A stretch of DNA of 64,000 nt from Notamacropus eugenii (GCF_028372415.1 NC_092873.1:350013390-350077389), one strand, 5' to 3'; positions 12,621 through 24,489 are shown, counted from the stretch's first letter. Program-made: numbers and translations. The notes: generated by a model not told the origin, from the sequence alone.

Positions 12621-13227
12621 TGTGGTGGAAAGTAGAAGACATTTCAGAAGGCATGTTGATCTGTCTGAATCTCTCTTTCCTTATTTTTCTCTTTGTTGTA
12701 TTGTGTTCCGTTATTTCTACCAGGAGGTAGGGATCTTGCTGAAGTCCAGATATGCTGGTGGTAATAAGAACTACTCTTCTACTTTTCTCCTTGCAGTGGG
12801 TAGGTAAATGTGGGCTGTCAAAAAAGAGACGGCAAAAGTGCTGCTACTGGAGTCTGAAGTATGCTGCTGAAATAGGGAAAGGTGGTAGCACCAGTTGTGA
12901 TTCAGAGAGAACCTCAGCATTAATGGGGGGGAGGAATCTTTCTGCTTGTCTCTTTGAACCAACTGGAGTCAAGGAGAAAATATTGGCAATTTCCCCCAGG
13001 AAATATGACTAGCATCAGATCATTGGAGCCATAGAGAGAAGAGCAGACACAGGAGAGATTCACTGAGTCCTCTCTTTCCCTTCTTAGAGCCCTCCCTGTA
13101 GGGACCAACAATCTAGCAGAATATAGACTGGGCTGCCTCCAAGTCAGTGTCTGAGCCTTACTATTGCTCTTGCTACTCAGTTTTTCTTCTATCATGGCAA
13201 ATTTTTCCTAATTTGGGCCAAATTGGG

Positions 13228-13508
13228 CCTCTTGGTGGTGGTGCAGTAGATACATCACTGGGACTAGAGTCAGGAAGACCGAGTTCAAATCTGGTCTCAG
13301 ACACTAACTAGCGTGACCCTGGGCAAGTCCCTTAATCTGTTTCAGTTTCCTCATTTCTAAAGTGAGGATAATAATAGCACCTACTTCCCAGGATCAAATG
13401 AGAGATAACATTTATAAAGTGCTTAATTCATGGAGCTTGGCATGTAACAGGTGCTATGTGTATGCTGGCTATTATCATCATCGCTATCATGATTACTATT
13501 ATTAGAGT
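13228..13508 (+). repeat. WSINE-type marsupial SINE (near full length)
   Basis: The head 'ggtggtgcagtagatacatcactgggactagagtcaggaagac' is tRNA-derived, followed by 'gagttcaaatctggtctcagacac', the core 'gtgaccctgggcaagtccctta', and a MIR-like tail ending in short ATT/ATC repeats. It is one of the better-kept SINEs here. Confidence 0.8.
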
Positions 13509-13714
13509 TGGATAGTGGGGCTGTTAGGAAGAGTGGTTTGGGGTACAAACCCTAGTTTACTACTGATGATAATCTCTCTTTTTTTGTTTCCCAGTGTCAA
13601 CAAACATTTTGAGGGCCAGAGTGGATAGGTGAGATGTTCAGGTCCCTCCAAGTCCCAAGCAATATTGATAACCATCTGGCCAGTGGAGTCCTGATCCTAT
13701 TTCTTTCCCCTTCC

Positions 13715-14125
13715 CTCAGTGGGCTTGGAGTTGCATGGTGTTGAACTTGGTGTTGCCATGGTGATGAACTTTCTTCTTTTAGTGTGGCAGCTGAACCACA
13801 ACAACTTTCAACAACCTGACCTGGAGCATCTTTGGGGGGCTGTGGAGACTTTGGGTGCTGCTACCCCACAGTGCTCTGTAGCACCCAGAGGCCTCTGGCT
13901 TAGGTTTCTTGGATCAGCTACTCAGCTACAACTGGCTCACCTATTTCTCACCTGACTTTTTTGATGTTCTGCTCTCCTTTGAAAAAGCTGGGCCTCCTTA
14001 AAGCCCTGAACTCTGAGAATTTAGTATTTAGAGATCCTGGAATTTCTTGACCTGAGCTATAACCAGTTGGTTGTACTGGAGCAGGGCACTTAGGGGAATA
14101 GGCTGAGGCTTTGACCTTGCAATTG
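13715..14125 (+). pseudogene. Relic of a leucine-rich-repeat protein gene
   Basis: Two stretches translate into leucine-rich-repeat-like peptide: LNHNNFQQPDLEHLW near 13790-13835 and LEFLDLSYNQLVVLEQG near 14036-14090 (+). The second fits the LxxLxLxxNxL repeat rule well. Between them are more fragments in other frames, so the reading frame is broken several times. I see no splice sites framing the pieces, and the parent gene is not recognised. It could be a decayed retrocopy or an old gene remnant; chance similarity is possible but less likely for two neighbouring repeats. Confidence 0.4.
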
Positions 14126-14473
14126 GTGGTTTTTCTCCTTTCCTTGTACTAGGTGGAATACTCTATTTCAAGAAAGAGGTGGACATCTATCATAGGCATC
14201 TGGCTTCTGTTTGCAAATAGTCCCTGCTTATTCAAATATGACTTTGTATAAGAGTTTGGCATGCTGGTCTGCACTTACAAACAGCAAATTTTAAGTAACT
14301 AACTTACATCAGGCCTGGACCTCTGGCAGGATCAGCAGTGATGGGTGTATTGTCCTGAACATTATAATCAAATAAGGATCCCTGTGGTTTTAGGGTGGTT
14401 AGAGGTCAGAAGTAGAGGAGCTGGGAGTATCCAGAAGTCAGGAATAAGTAGAAAGGTATGTCAGACCTCCTCC

Positions 14474-14632
14474 GGTCAGTCAGTAAGCACTTGGTAAGAT
14501 CTACTACATGCCAGGCACTGTGCTAAGAAATACAAAGGGATACAAAGAAAGGCAAGACAAATCTCTGCTGTGGATCTCAGGCTAATGAGAGACAATATGT
14601 AAACAACTACATAGAAATGAAGACAGGATACA
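14474..14632. repeat. MAR/MIR3-like SINE
   Basis: It runs 'gtcagtcagtaagcacttggtaagatctactacatgccaggcactgtgctaag...gatacaaagaaaggcaagaca' and ends near 'aatatgtaaacaactac', the usual wording of this marsupial SINE. Confidence 0.7.
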
Positions 14633-15329
14633 TTCAAGACAAGCAATAGAAAGAAGAGACTAGCATCAAGGGAAAGCAGGGAAGGTTGAGAGTGGCAGAG
14701 GGAAAGAATGCTAGGCTCCATTCTTGTTTGTATTCTAAGAGCACTGAGCTCAGAAATGACTCCCTCACTCCCTCCCTTACTCATTCTCCACTTCTGTCCC
14801 AGTGTTATGACTAGTATAAGATGCCAAAATCAGTTCCAAGACTGGGTTTCCTCCTGGGGATGTGCAGAGAGGGCAGGGTAGAGTTTGGGATATGCCTGTA
14901 GCAAATTTGATGGGGTACTAAGAAAGCTTGTATTAACTCTCTTCACTGCAGCCCTGTGAATCCTACTAGCCTCCATTAAGGGCTCTATGATTTGGGGTTC
15001 AGTCTGAGCTTATAGATGATGTCCAGGCTAATGAACTGAGGGTTCCCCACTGATCCATCCGTAGTTTTGTCCTCCAAATCTGAATTGGGTATGGGGTCAG
15101 GAAAAATAAACTTGCTGGTGAATGGTTTCTTTTTTGTTGTGCCTTTTTTAGTTTGGGGGAGGGAGTTTGGGAAGTGCTTGTTATCTATCATCACTGCCCA
15201 GCTAAAACTTTAGCCATCTTTCCTTTCCCCCTTGTCACCAGTTGTCTTACATAGTCATACCCCATTTCCGCCTCCACTCAGTGTCCCAGATGTCCAAACT
15301 ATAACTTGGTGATTTAGGTAAAATAACAG

Positions 15330-15465
15330 CTCATTATCCATCTGATGGTCTATACTGTGCCAGACACTGGACTAGAAACTTTAAGGAATACAAAAGAAAA
15401 AATGGGAGTCATTACTCTTATGCATCTTGTAGACATTTAAACAGCTACAAGGCAAGATGTAAGTG
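15330..15465. repeat. MAR/MIR3-like SINE, diverged
   Basis: It contains 'tactgtgccagacactggactagaaactttaaggaatacaaaagaaa', then 'tcatgtagacatttaaacagctacaagg'-like sequence; same family as 14474-14632. Confidence 0.5.
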
Positions 15466-15764
15466 CCATGAAAAAGGTAGAGGGTAACAGCAGGGATAAA
15501 GGTACAGAACAGGAAATCTTGGGGAAAGAAAGAGTAACAGTAAATATAATTTGACAGAAACATGGGACATACAAAAGGTGATAAGCTTGAAAGATGAGTG
15601 CTATATATATAACCTATATCAAATTACATGCTGTCTTGGGGCATTGGGGGGATATTCCTTTACATGTAATTGGAAAAAAAAAATTAAAGAAGATGAGTGC
15701 TAGACTGACAATGAGCACTGAAGATTTTAAAGCAGTAAGTGATGTGATGACAACTTTGCTTAGG

Positions 15765-15960
15765 AAGATCCATAAGCTCATACTAGAAGGGATCTGAGAG
15801 GATACCTAGTTCAGCTGCCTCATTTTATGGATAAGGAAACCTCTGAAGCCCAGAGACGTTGAGTTGCCCAGGTCATAGAGGCAGGAAATGGTTTAGAACT
15901 CAACATCAGGTGATTCCAAATACAAACCGTTTCCACTCCATTATGCCTCTGATCTGTCTT
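15765..15960 (-). repeat. MIR/THER-type SINE
   Basis: It is an antisense CORE-SINE: 'ctcatactagaagggatctgagaggatacctagttcag' to 'caaaccgtttccactccattatgcc'. Confidence 0.65.
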
Positions 15961-16149
15961 GCAACCGGCAGGGATGGATTGAGATGGAGACTAGGAGATG
16001 TTATTAGAAAAGTCCATATGAGATGCCCTGAACTCAAGGGATGACAATGTCAATATTGACAAAATTGTAGTGAGTATAAACTAGATTGTGGTGGAGAGAA
16101 GGGGGATGAGGAGAAAGGTGGTAAGAAAGTTGAAGAAGTTAATATGTAT

Positions 16150-16360
16150 TATTCTAAAAAAAATAGAAAAAATCTTTTTATTTTTACAATGCCTATTATT
16201 TTCCCCTACATCTCTCTTCCCCCTCCCAGAGATCTATCCCTTAGAAAAGATTTTTTTAAAGAGAAGAAATGGGAACCGATCATATAGAAAAATGACATGT
16301 AGTGTTCCACACTGGTGCATTTCCTCCTCCCCACATACCTCTACAAAGAAGTGGAAGTAA
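16150..16360 (-). repeat. L1 3' region fragment
   Basis: The T-rich start, 'ttttccccta...ctcttccccctcccaga' and the following text match the antisense L1 3' region found at 16790-17395. It is separated from that copy by a SINE and some unique sequence. Confidence 0.45.
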
Positions 16361-16414
16361 TCAATAAGACTACTATTGAATTGTATAAAATTGGGATCCT
16401 AGAGATTAGAGAAG

Positions 16415-16650
16415 TGACTTCAGCAGGTAGGTGGTGAAGTAATTAGAATACTGGGTCTTGAATCTGAAAGACTTGCTTTCAGAATCCTGCCTCAGACACT
16501 TTCTAGCTCTGTGACCTAGGGCAAGTTACCACCTCTGCCTCAGTTTCCTCACCTGTAAAGTGGAAATAATGAGATAATATCTGTAAAACATTTAGCACAG
16601 TGACTTGCAGACAGTAGGTGTGATATAAATGTTTATTTTCTTCCCTTCTC
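16415..16650 (+). repeat. WSINE/MIR-type SINE
   Basis: The sense core 'ctctgtgacctagggcaagttacc' is followed by 'cctcagtttcctcacctgtaaag' and the tail 'acatttagcacagtgacttgcagacagtaggtg'. Confidence 0.7.
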
Positions 16651-16789
16651 CCTTCAGGGTATCATTAAGGTATTTTTGTTTTGCTATGTAAATAGGGAAA
16701 GATCTGAAAATGTTAGGAGAAGGCTAGGGACTAGCAGAGCTCTGAGGAGCTGACAGGGAGGCTATAATGTCTTTATGCCACTTTCATTT

Positions 16790-17395
16790 TCCAGTTATCT
16801 CTTCCCCCTTCCAGAGAAACAGGGTAAAAACCTATTCAACAAAACTAACCACATCAGATGGGTACAATAGTATATACAAATTTTACATTCACAGTACCCA
16901 CTACCTCTAAAGAAAGGAATTTCTTGGTCACATCCCTTCTTTAGAATCAAGTTTGGGTCCTTGTAATTGTTTTTTTCTTTCATTTTTATAATGTATATAT
17001 TGTTTATAGTTACAGTCATTGTGCATGTTGCTTACCTAATTCTGCTTTTTTGACTGCATCATGCTTCTCTAGTCTTCATAGTCATCCTTCTTTACAGAGC
17101 AGTAATATTCCATTACATTCACACATCACAGTTTGTTTACCTGTACTTCACTTGATGGGCACCTACTTTATTTCCAGTTATTTATTACTTGCCCCAAAAG
17201 TTTTGGTGTATATTTGAACCTATCTTTGAACTCCTTGGGTTATGTGCCTAGTAGTGGCATATGGGCATGTTAATGCGTAAAGACCCGTTGGTCATTCTTA
17301 GCATATTCCAAAGTACTTTCTTGAATGGTTGGGCTAACTCATGGATCCACTAACAATTTAAACCTGTCTTTCCACAACTAAGAACTATAACTGAT
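16790..17395 (-). repeat. L1 3' region fragment
   Basis: It contains 'cagtaatattccattacattc', 'cacttgatgggcacctacttta' and 'ttgaatggttgggctaactcatgg', the antisense of conserved L1 3'-terminal wording also known in placental L1. It is old and diverged. Confidence 0.6.
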
Positions 17396-17974
17396 AAAGA
17401 AAGGATCTGGAGTAGGTGGGAACAATGAGATTGAATGGTCAAGTGGAGTTAGCCTCTAAGGATGAAGGAAGCAGGACACTTCCTCTGAGTCAGAAAGGGT
17501 GAGTGCATTTTGTAGTGGAGAAAGGAATGGACTGGGAAATCTTTACTGTCCAACTGTCTGCTTCATTTTTATCTATCCTTTGAAATTCCCAACCGGATAG
17601 CATCTTTTCCACGATGCATTCCCTTGGCAGGGAAGTTACCATTCTACCCTCAACCCTGGGTGTGAACCCCACAAACAGGGGACCAACCTTAGTGGGGAGC
17701 AGAGAGGCAGGATTAAACAAGGCAAAGTGAACCAAATTAGCGAACCAACGAAATGAAAAGGCTTTTTGGCTCTGTGCTCGCGTAGCCTGACCCCGGGGAC
17801 TCTCCTGCTTGCCTCGCAGAAGTCCGGGCTGCAGTAAAGGGACCTTGGAGGTCCTGTCTAGGCCCAACTTGTCATTAGATAGGGAACTGAGGACCAGAGA
17901 GGGGAATTAACTTGCCCATCTTCCTGCATGCTTATCAGATTTTCTAAAGACTTCTGGAAGAGAGGGAAATTTGA

Positions 17975-18128
17975 CTATAAGATCACAGAATTTAGAGCCG
18001 AAAGGAGCATAAGCGGTCCCTTCCCCCCAAACCCTCATTTTACAAATGGGGAAACTGAGGCTCAGAGAAGTGCGGGACATCTAGCCTTTCACTCTACAAT
18101 GCTGAATCTATTCGCACTCCTGAATCTG
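17975..18128 (-). repeat. MIR/THER-type SINE
   Basis: It carries 'gatcacagaatttagagccgaaaggagc...ccctcattttacaaatggggaaactgaggctcagagaag'. It sits just upstream of the TMEM101 CpG island. Confidence 0.65.
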
Positions 18129-18139
18129 GATTTAAAATG

Positions 18140-18790
18140 ACCGAAATAAGCTGCAGCCAGCCGCCCAAAACAAACGTGAGAACTGGCAGCGTGGGAAGGA
18201 CAGAACGCCGAGCTGCGCTTTGTCTCCGCAGACGGACGTTCCAGACGCACCTCCCCGCGCCAGCCGGAACCACGTGTTGCCCGGTGTGGGTCGGGGCTGG
18301 GCTCAGTTTCCGGTCGGAAGAGAGAAGCCGGCGGCCCCGGAAGCCTCCGTTCGCGTTACCCCGTCACCCTTTCCCGCTCGCCCCCGCTGCTCGCTCCGGA
18401 GCAAGGCCGAGGTCGAGGCTGGGTGCCGACTGTCCTTCCCCAAGATGGCTGCGGGGCCAGGCCGGCGGCGGCGGCTGTTGCAACTCCTCATGCAGTTCGG
18501 TTCGGTGCTGCTCACGCGGTGTCCGTTCTGGGGCTGCTTCAGCCAGCTCATGCTGTACGCCGAGCGGGCCGACGCGCGCCGGTGAGCCAACCCCCTCGGC
18601 CACCGTAGGCGGGCGGGCCGGGGTGGGGGCAGAGGGGGCGGTGCAGGGAGGCGGGGGAGGGGCGAGATGGGGAGGGGCGGGGCGGGCACAGGAGACGGGG
18701 GTGGCCCACCTGCTACGAGGGGCGGGGGTGGGGCGGGGAGAGACACCTAGGGCTACGTTATGTGGATTGTGCGTGGGACCGCTGCCGGTG
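18140..18790 (+). promoter_or_regulatory. TMEM101: TMEM101 CpG-island promoter
   Basis: GC content and CpG density rise sharply around TMEM101 exon 1. I see no TATA box. Visible motifs are a CACGTG E-box at 18271-18276, ETS-like GGAAG cores between 18315 and 18350, and a YY1-like AAGATGGCTGC overlapping the start codon at 18443-18453. Several GC boxes (ggggcgggg) follow in the first intron near 18655-18740. Transcription probably starts between about 18290 and 18430; the exact site cannot be read from sequence. Confidence 0.7.
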
Positions 18791-21700
18791 GGGTAGGGAG
18801 AGTAGCACTTCCTGAGCGCTGGAAGAGGCTTTCCTGTCCCTTGGGATTGGGTCAACATTGGGTGCCCTGGGTTGGGAGGGTGGCAGCGCACCCCGAGAGG
18901 AGAGGACAATTCATGGGATCGTACATTTAAAGCAGAGCCTTTCTTTGTGTGCCTCTCCGCCCCGACCTTAGCACAGTGCAGACACACTAGGCGATTAATT
19001 AATAAATGCTTGTTGAGTTGAATTGAAAGACTCTGTACTTAGGGGTCGTCTAGCCCAACCTTATGTTACAGTTTGGGAAACTGATTGAGGGTGGGGCGGA
19101 GCAGTGTGATAGTGACTTGCTCAAGGTCGTACAGGTAGTAGCTGAGCCACTATTCGATCCCAGGGCTTCAGGCTCCAAATACAGTGTGCCGTGGTGCCCA
19201 GCACGAACTTGGCATAGACATTTCCTGCGGGGCATCCTGCAGGACCCCACATTGCTGCTTTGCTTACCCTTCAGGAAGCCGGACATCCCAGTGCCCTACC
19301 TGTACTTTGATATGGGGGCTGCTGTGCTTTGTGCCAGCTTCATGTCTTTCGGGGTGAAACGCCGTTGGTTTGCTCTGGGAGCTGCCCTCCAGCTGGCTGT
19401 CAGCACCTATGCGGCCTATGTAGGGGGCTACGTCCACTATGGAGATTGGCTTAAGGTGAGTGATGTCCTCCTGAGCTGGGGTGGTAGCAGCCTGAGCAGG
19501 GAGGGGAAGGGAGTGGGCAGAAGACTAGAGTTTCTGCACTAAAGTCGTGCAGGTGGCCAGTAGGTTGTCTTTCTCTTATGGGATTTTGTGTGTGTGTGTG
19601 TGTGTGTGGGGGGATTCTGGGGCTCCTGAGAATTGAGCAGGGACACATTGGATATCTGTAGTTAGTACCATCACTGGTGTCAGTGCGAAGGAAGATGGCT
19701 TTAGGAATCATGCTGAACTGGGGCAGGGATAGGGGAGGGGAGAAGAGGGCATCAAGAAAGACTTCCTCGGGAGGAAGATTTGTGTTGTAAAATAGGAGAA
19801 ATTGATTGCCTTGAGTAAGACAAAAGTGGAGCTTTCCTCTGGGAAGCCTCTTTGGATGAACTGTTTCTGAAAGGGTCTCCTCTCCCATTTCCAGGTCCGA
19901 ATGTATTCCAGAACCATTGCCATTATTGGTGGTTTTCTGGTGTTGGCTAGTGGGGCAGGTGAACTCTATCGCCAGAAACCACGGAGCCGCTCTCTGCAAT
20001 CCACAGGCCAAGTGTTCTTGGGCATCTACCTCATCTGTGTGGTAGGTCAAGGGGGTTTTTGAAGGGTTGGGGTGGGTCTTTCTATCAATATCCAGTTTTT
20101 GGAGAGGTTAGTGTGAAGAGAGGTGGGGCTTCCCCACATTCTAGTGGAGCTTTGCTGGAGATCTGGAGGGTAGCTGGCATATTGGCTTTTTCCAGGTGAG
20201 CATGGAACATCCTAAAGCCATGAATTCTCTGTGCACAGCAGCTTGGCCTTACTAATAGGCATATTCCTGCGTAATTCAGAGAAAGGTGGTCTTACTTGTT
20301 GGCCTCTGTTTGTTCCTGGGATCAGGCTGGCTCTGTTTAGGGGTTTCTCTTGTATCAGCACTGATAGCAGGCTACCATGCGTGTCTCAGTCCTACCTAAG
20401 AAGCCTGGGTTAAAAGGTTGCTTCTTATCCTCATCCCAGCCTGAGCTTGGTTTGTATTATAGAGAATTTTTATTCTGTTCAAGGGCCCACATATGGACTG
20501 ACTAAGCTGGGATAATGAGGGGGGTAATTTCAGACTCTATCCTCTGGAGCATTTGTTGCTAATGGAAAATGGACCAGCCTTAGAATCCCACACCTGGCAC
20601 TCATTAAAGCTGGCCTATTCATTTCATCAATTCAATAAACATTTATTAAGGATCTGATCTGTGGAGTGCCCTGCTATAGACACTGAACAAGACAAAAAAA
20701 AAAAGAAATAAAACCTAGGCCCTAATGTCCTGGAGCTTACGACCTAGGAGGGAGACAAAACACGTACACAGATTTATTTGTAAGACAAAATAAGGCACAT
20801 AAAAAAGCTTTTGAGTGGGTGGGTCAAGAAAAGCTTCAGTGAGGGGCAGGAGCCCTTGAGCTGAACTTTGAGGAAAGGGTGAGTTATCAAGAGAACAGAT
20901 GGGAGAGAGCCTTCTAGGCTTGACTGGGGTGGGGGTGAGGATTGCTTGTGTCTGCATTGGGCACAGTGAGAATGAAGGAAGAGGGGTGGAGATGGGAAGG
21001 CATGGCACGTATTAGAGCTGTCTGGCTGTGTTGAAATATTTTTGGAGGAGTCTAGACCTGTCATTTCATCAGCAGTAGGAATTCTTGGTGTGGAGGCTCC
21101 CTCTATGCAGATCACCAGCTTACCTGTAATATCTAGCCTTAGTGAGTGTCTGGAACACAGGGATAGCTTGTAAATATTAAAAACAATACTTGAAACCAAG
21201 TCTCCCTGGTTCTCTCTCTACTTTGCTGTTTTTCTTGGCAGGAATAAAATTTTGTATAAGATGTAGTGCCTGTTTTTGTAGACTGTATAGTTTGGTTTGG
21301 TGATGTGGCACAAACAACACAAGTAGCCATGCTTCAGGGACATCTGATTTCACCAGTGATCAGATTATTGTCTCCTCTGGCCTGCAATAACTCTTCTGTG
21401 GTCTGACAGAAGTACTGGTGAGTCTCTGGAAGAAAGCTTCATCCTTCTATCCTTCACAGGATGAATTTCTTCATTCTCAGGCTGGTCTGTGGCCATCCAT
21501 CCCCTGGCCTGTAAAGGCCTCCTCTCTGGGATAGTTATGTGATTTGCCAAGATTTTCTTTTTTAAATCATATTTTATTTTTTCCCAATTATATGTAAAAA
21601 TAATTTTTAGCATTCAGTTTTTAAAAGTTTTGAGTTCCAAATTTTCTCCCTCCTTCAACTCCCTTTTCCTAAGACAGTAAGCGCTTTGATACTGGTTATA

Positions 21701-23685
21701 TTATATGTGCACTTATGGTAAAACATTTCCATATTAGTCATGGAAGAAAGAAACCAAAAGGAAAACACACACACACACACAAACACACAGATAGTATGCT
21801 CTGATTTGTATTCTGACTCCATCAGTTCTTTCTCTGGTTGTAGAGAGCATTGTCATCATGAGTCCTTTTTTCCAAGATTTTCTAATTCTTTGAGATGTCT
21901 CTTTAAGACTAAGTTTCAGAGAAGGTACTGATTGGTGTTGATTGGAGAGTCCCTTTAATAAAAGGGACTCCTCCACTGATGGAGTCACAGGCTTGGCAAA
22001 GTGTGCATATGTGTGCATTTGATCTCATCTCCTGCCTCCATGCCTTTGCTGTGATAGCTGGAGTGGATACCCTACTCAGCTTTCCCACTTGGATTCTCTG
22101 TCCTCCCTGAGGGAACAGCTCAGGGGCCACCTTCTACAGGACACCTTTTCTTGTTTAACACTTTCTCCCTCTTAAGATTACTGTGCATTGCTTTTTTATG
22201 CTTTGTGTTGACATATCTGGGTACATGTAGACTCCCCCACCCAGGAGGGATGTGAGCTTCTTTTGGGTAGGAACTGTTTAGTTTTTGTCTTCAGTGCCTA
22301 GCTCAGTGCCTAGCACATAGTATAAACACTTTTTACGTGTTTACTGAATCGAATTGAAATATGTGAAGGGCAGTAGTATAAGACAACATTGGAAAAGGAA
22401 GGGGTCTTAAATGCCAGACTTAGAAGGTTGGACTTGATTTACTTGTCAGTGGGAAACCACTAAGGGTTTTTGGGTAGCAAGTCATGTCAATTTTGTACAT
22501 TAGGTTGATTACTATGGCAGATGTAGTCAGATAGATTGAAGGAGGTAGATGTGGAGGTAAAGATAACTATTAAGTGACTATATCAATAGCCTGGTACCGA
22601 TTATATAGTTGGTGCTTACTAAATGCTTATCGGTTGACATAAAGATTGTGGGAGAGAAGGTGTCAACAGTGACTCGTTTTTGTATGTAGTTATAGAGTGC
22701 CCACTAGAGGTGGTTTTAGAGACTTAAAATTCGGGAGGATGAAGACTCAGGTACCATTTATTATGGCCTTTAGGAGATTATTAGTGACTCTTAAGAAAAC
22801 AGTTTTGGGAGAGTAGGGAAGAAGGAATCCCACTTGCAAGGAGTTGAGTGATTATGGGGAAATGAAGTCTTTAAGTATAAACGGGTCTTTTTGGAGGTTT
22901 GTTGGTGAAAAGAAGGAGAGCTATGGGCTAACAGTTGGAGGGAGTATCAGGGTGGAATTTGTTAGGAGAGAGATTTTCCCCAGAAGGGAAGGAGTGAAAA
23001 GAAAGAGGGATTGAGCATGCAGAAAAGTCAGCTGGATGGGGATAGGATTAAAAGGCTTTGGAATAAGGAAAACGAGTATGCAAGGGACTGCAGAGTGAAG
23101 TGGAAACTGAGAAATTGGAAGCTTTGGGTGTAAATTACTCTTGCTAGAGGTTTGACAGTGGAAGCAAGGATAGAGATGAGGGCTGTAAGTGGTAGCTGGA
23201 AGAGTCAACATAATTTAAAAATACCTTTAAGACAATCATATATGAGGTGGGTGAATCAGTGAATCTCTAAAGGGGTGATCAGTGGTTGAATTTAATCTAT
23301 ATAGAAGGGAAAGTATTCCAGTTAGGGGTAATACTGTGTCCCAGGGACCACTGACGTCCCCCTGCCCTCGCTTCAGGCTTACTCCCTCCAGCACAGCAAA
23401 GAAGACCGACTGGCATATCTGAACCACATTCCGGGAGGAGAACTTACACTTCAGCTGCTTTTCATCCTTTATGGTGTCCTGGCTCTGGCCTTCCTCTCTG
23501 GCTACTATGTGGCCCTGGCTGCTCAGATCCTGGCTGTGCTGCTACCTCTCATCATCCTCCTCATTGATGGAAACATCATCTATTGGCACAACACTCGACG
23601 AGTTGAGTTCTGGAATCAAATGAAGCTCATCGGCGAGAACGTGGGCATCTTTGGGGCTGCAGTGATCTTGGCTACGGATGGCTGA
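18445..23685 (+). CDS. TMEM101: TMEM101, complete (4 coding exons)
   Basis: This gene encodes transmembrane protein 101, a multi-pass membrane protein of uncertain biochemical role; as I recall, human overexpression screens linked it to NF-kB activation. Coding exons are 18445-18581, 19275-19455, 19895-20041 and 23377-23685. All introns are GT-AG, exon 1 ends in phase 2, and the frames join without a break into 257 residues, the human length as I recall it. The start MAAGPGRRRR follows a CAAG context. The hydrophobic segments SVLLTRCPFWGCFSQLML (exon 1), FDMGAAVLCASFMSFG (exon 2), IAIIGGFLVLASGAG (exon 3) and the leucine-rich stretch of exon 4 fit a membrane protein with about eight helices. 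The C-terminus ends VILATDG. Intron 3 (3.3 kb) is the longest and holds old L1, L2 and SINE copies. The gene ends tail to tail with NAGS. Confidence 0.97.
18935..19190. repeat. L2-type tail and MIR/THER SINE in TMEM101 intron 1
   Basis: An L2/MIR3-like tail ('ccttagcacagtgcagacacac...aataaatgcttgttgag') abuts an antisense THER-like SINE ('ggggtcgtctagcccaacctt...gaaactgattgagg...ttcgatcccagggcttcaggctcc'). Confidence 0.55.
19583..19612 (+). repeat. (TG)n microsatellite
   Basis: A run of about ten TG units lies in TMEM101 intron 2, ending in a short G run. Confidence 0.85.
20615..21010. repeat. MAR/MIR3-like SINE with long tail
   Basis: It begins 'catttcatcaattcaataaacatttattaagg', passes an A-rich interruption near 20693-20706, and continues through 'ctaatgtcctggagcttacgacctaggagggagac' to 'ggtcaagaaaagcttcagtgagggg...gagctgaactttgagg', the usual extended form. 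It lies in TMEM101 intron 3. Confidence 0.6.
21555..21980 (-). repeat. L1 3' end, 5'-truncated
   Basis: Starting with T-rich 'tttaaatcatattttattttttccc', it runs through 'gagttccaaattttctccctcct' and 'acatttccatattagtcatgg' to 'gactccatcagttctttctctggttg'. This is the antisense L1/HAL1 3' end; the sense version of its tip is at 43350-43430. It lies in TMEM101 intron 3 and contains an (AC)n run near 21764-21790. Confidence 0.7.
21990..22360 (+). repeat. L2 LINE 3' end
   Basis: It reads 'ctcctgcctccatgcctttgct', 'gggccaccttctacaggacacctttt', then 'gatgtgagcttcttttgggtaggaactg' and 'gtgcctagctcagtgcctagcacatag', the L2 3' end nearly in full. It lies in TMEM101 intron 3. Confidence 0.7.
22360..22610 (+). 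repeat. Unclassified old dispersed repeat (copy 2)
   Basis: The order 'gtgggaaaccactaagggtttttggg...gtcatgtcaatttt...ttgattactatggcagatgtag...caatagcctgg' parallels 34607-34770 ('agggagccactgaggtttattgag...gtgatagatacaaat...aatcacttttgccgtagg...gacagtctagg'). Confidence 0.45.
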
Positions 23686-24465
23686 ATGGTACTCTTAGGG
23701 ATGGGGTGAGAGGGGCAGATTTTTTGGGAGGTGGTGGTGTAAGGGATTTTCTTCCACAGGCTGTTTATTTATGCTTTATGAAAAAAACTAAACTAAAAAA
23801 CTTTCTTTTGTAATGATTGGCATGAAAAGGGTCTTTACTCTGTTCCTCTAGGAAATGCACTTTAAGAAACCTAGCAGCTGGAATGGAATGGGGGTAATGA
23901 ACTCCCCCAGGGCTTCTCTGACTCAGGAAAGGAGGATTTATTTCAGAAAAACCTCTGGGAAGATTTGTGGAGGGTGGGACTGGTAGAGGAATGGAGAAGC
24001 TGGATGGAGAGAAGCAGAGACACAGAGAAAGACAAGGACCAGATATGTATATTTCTTTTTGTACAGTATCCAGTGTAGTTAAATTCTTGTTGAAAGCATT
24101 TTGAGAATGTTTGTGTGTGGGAGAGAGAGCGAGTGTACATGGACTAGCATGGACCAAACTCAGAAGGAGCTAAGGGGACTGGCCCAGCCTAGTTTCAGTT
24201 TCATTTTCTCTGGGTTTCTGGAGGGCAGGCAATATTAGTCTGTTCTTATCGGCCCTCTTCACCAATCTGCTTAACATTCCTCCTTGACTGGGGCCCGGGG
24301 TAAGGCAATTCAAAGCATGGCACTTCTCTGACCTATTCTCCCCACTTTGATGGAAACCTTCTCTGAGCTTCTCCACTTCTTTGCCCAAAGTTGTGAGGGG
24401 GCACAAGCATCTCTCTCCCTCTCCTCTTCTGTGCTCCCCAGTTAGCATACTTCACCATCTCTAGA

Positions 24466-24471
24466 AATAAA
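24466..24471 (+). promoter_or_regulatory. TMEM101: TMEM101 poly(A) signal
   Basis: This AATAAA lies 780 bp after the TMEM101 stop and is followed by the T- and G-rich 'gggtttgctttttctggtttcc'. No better signal occurs between the stop and this point, so the 3' UTR is probably 23686 to about 24490. Confidence 0.7.
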
Positions 24472-24489
24472 CATTCTATACACACTTAT

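Noticed and set aside
13752-13765. RFX X-box-like GTTGCCATGGTGAT
   Set aside because: The second half-site is poor and it lies in the LRR relic with no promoter context. Probably chance.
14476-14784. 102-residue - strand frame with hydrophobic stretches
   Set aside because: It translates the antisense of a MAR-like SINE.
17490-17867. 125-residue - strand open frame
   Set aside because: No recognisable domain, no promoter or splice context, and it lies beside SINE sequence upstream of TMEM101.
18137-18796. 219-residue + and 207-residue - open frames at TMEM101 exon 1
   Set aside because: CpG-island frames overlapping the true TMEM101 exon 1. Long frames are expected at this GC content.
21764-21790. 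Possible tRNA gene or CRISPR-like array in TMEM101 intron 3
   Set aside because: The repeat is a plain (AC)n inside an L1 tail. All tRNA-like boxes in the window belong to SINE heads, and no intact cloverleaf was found.
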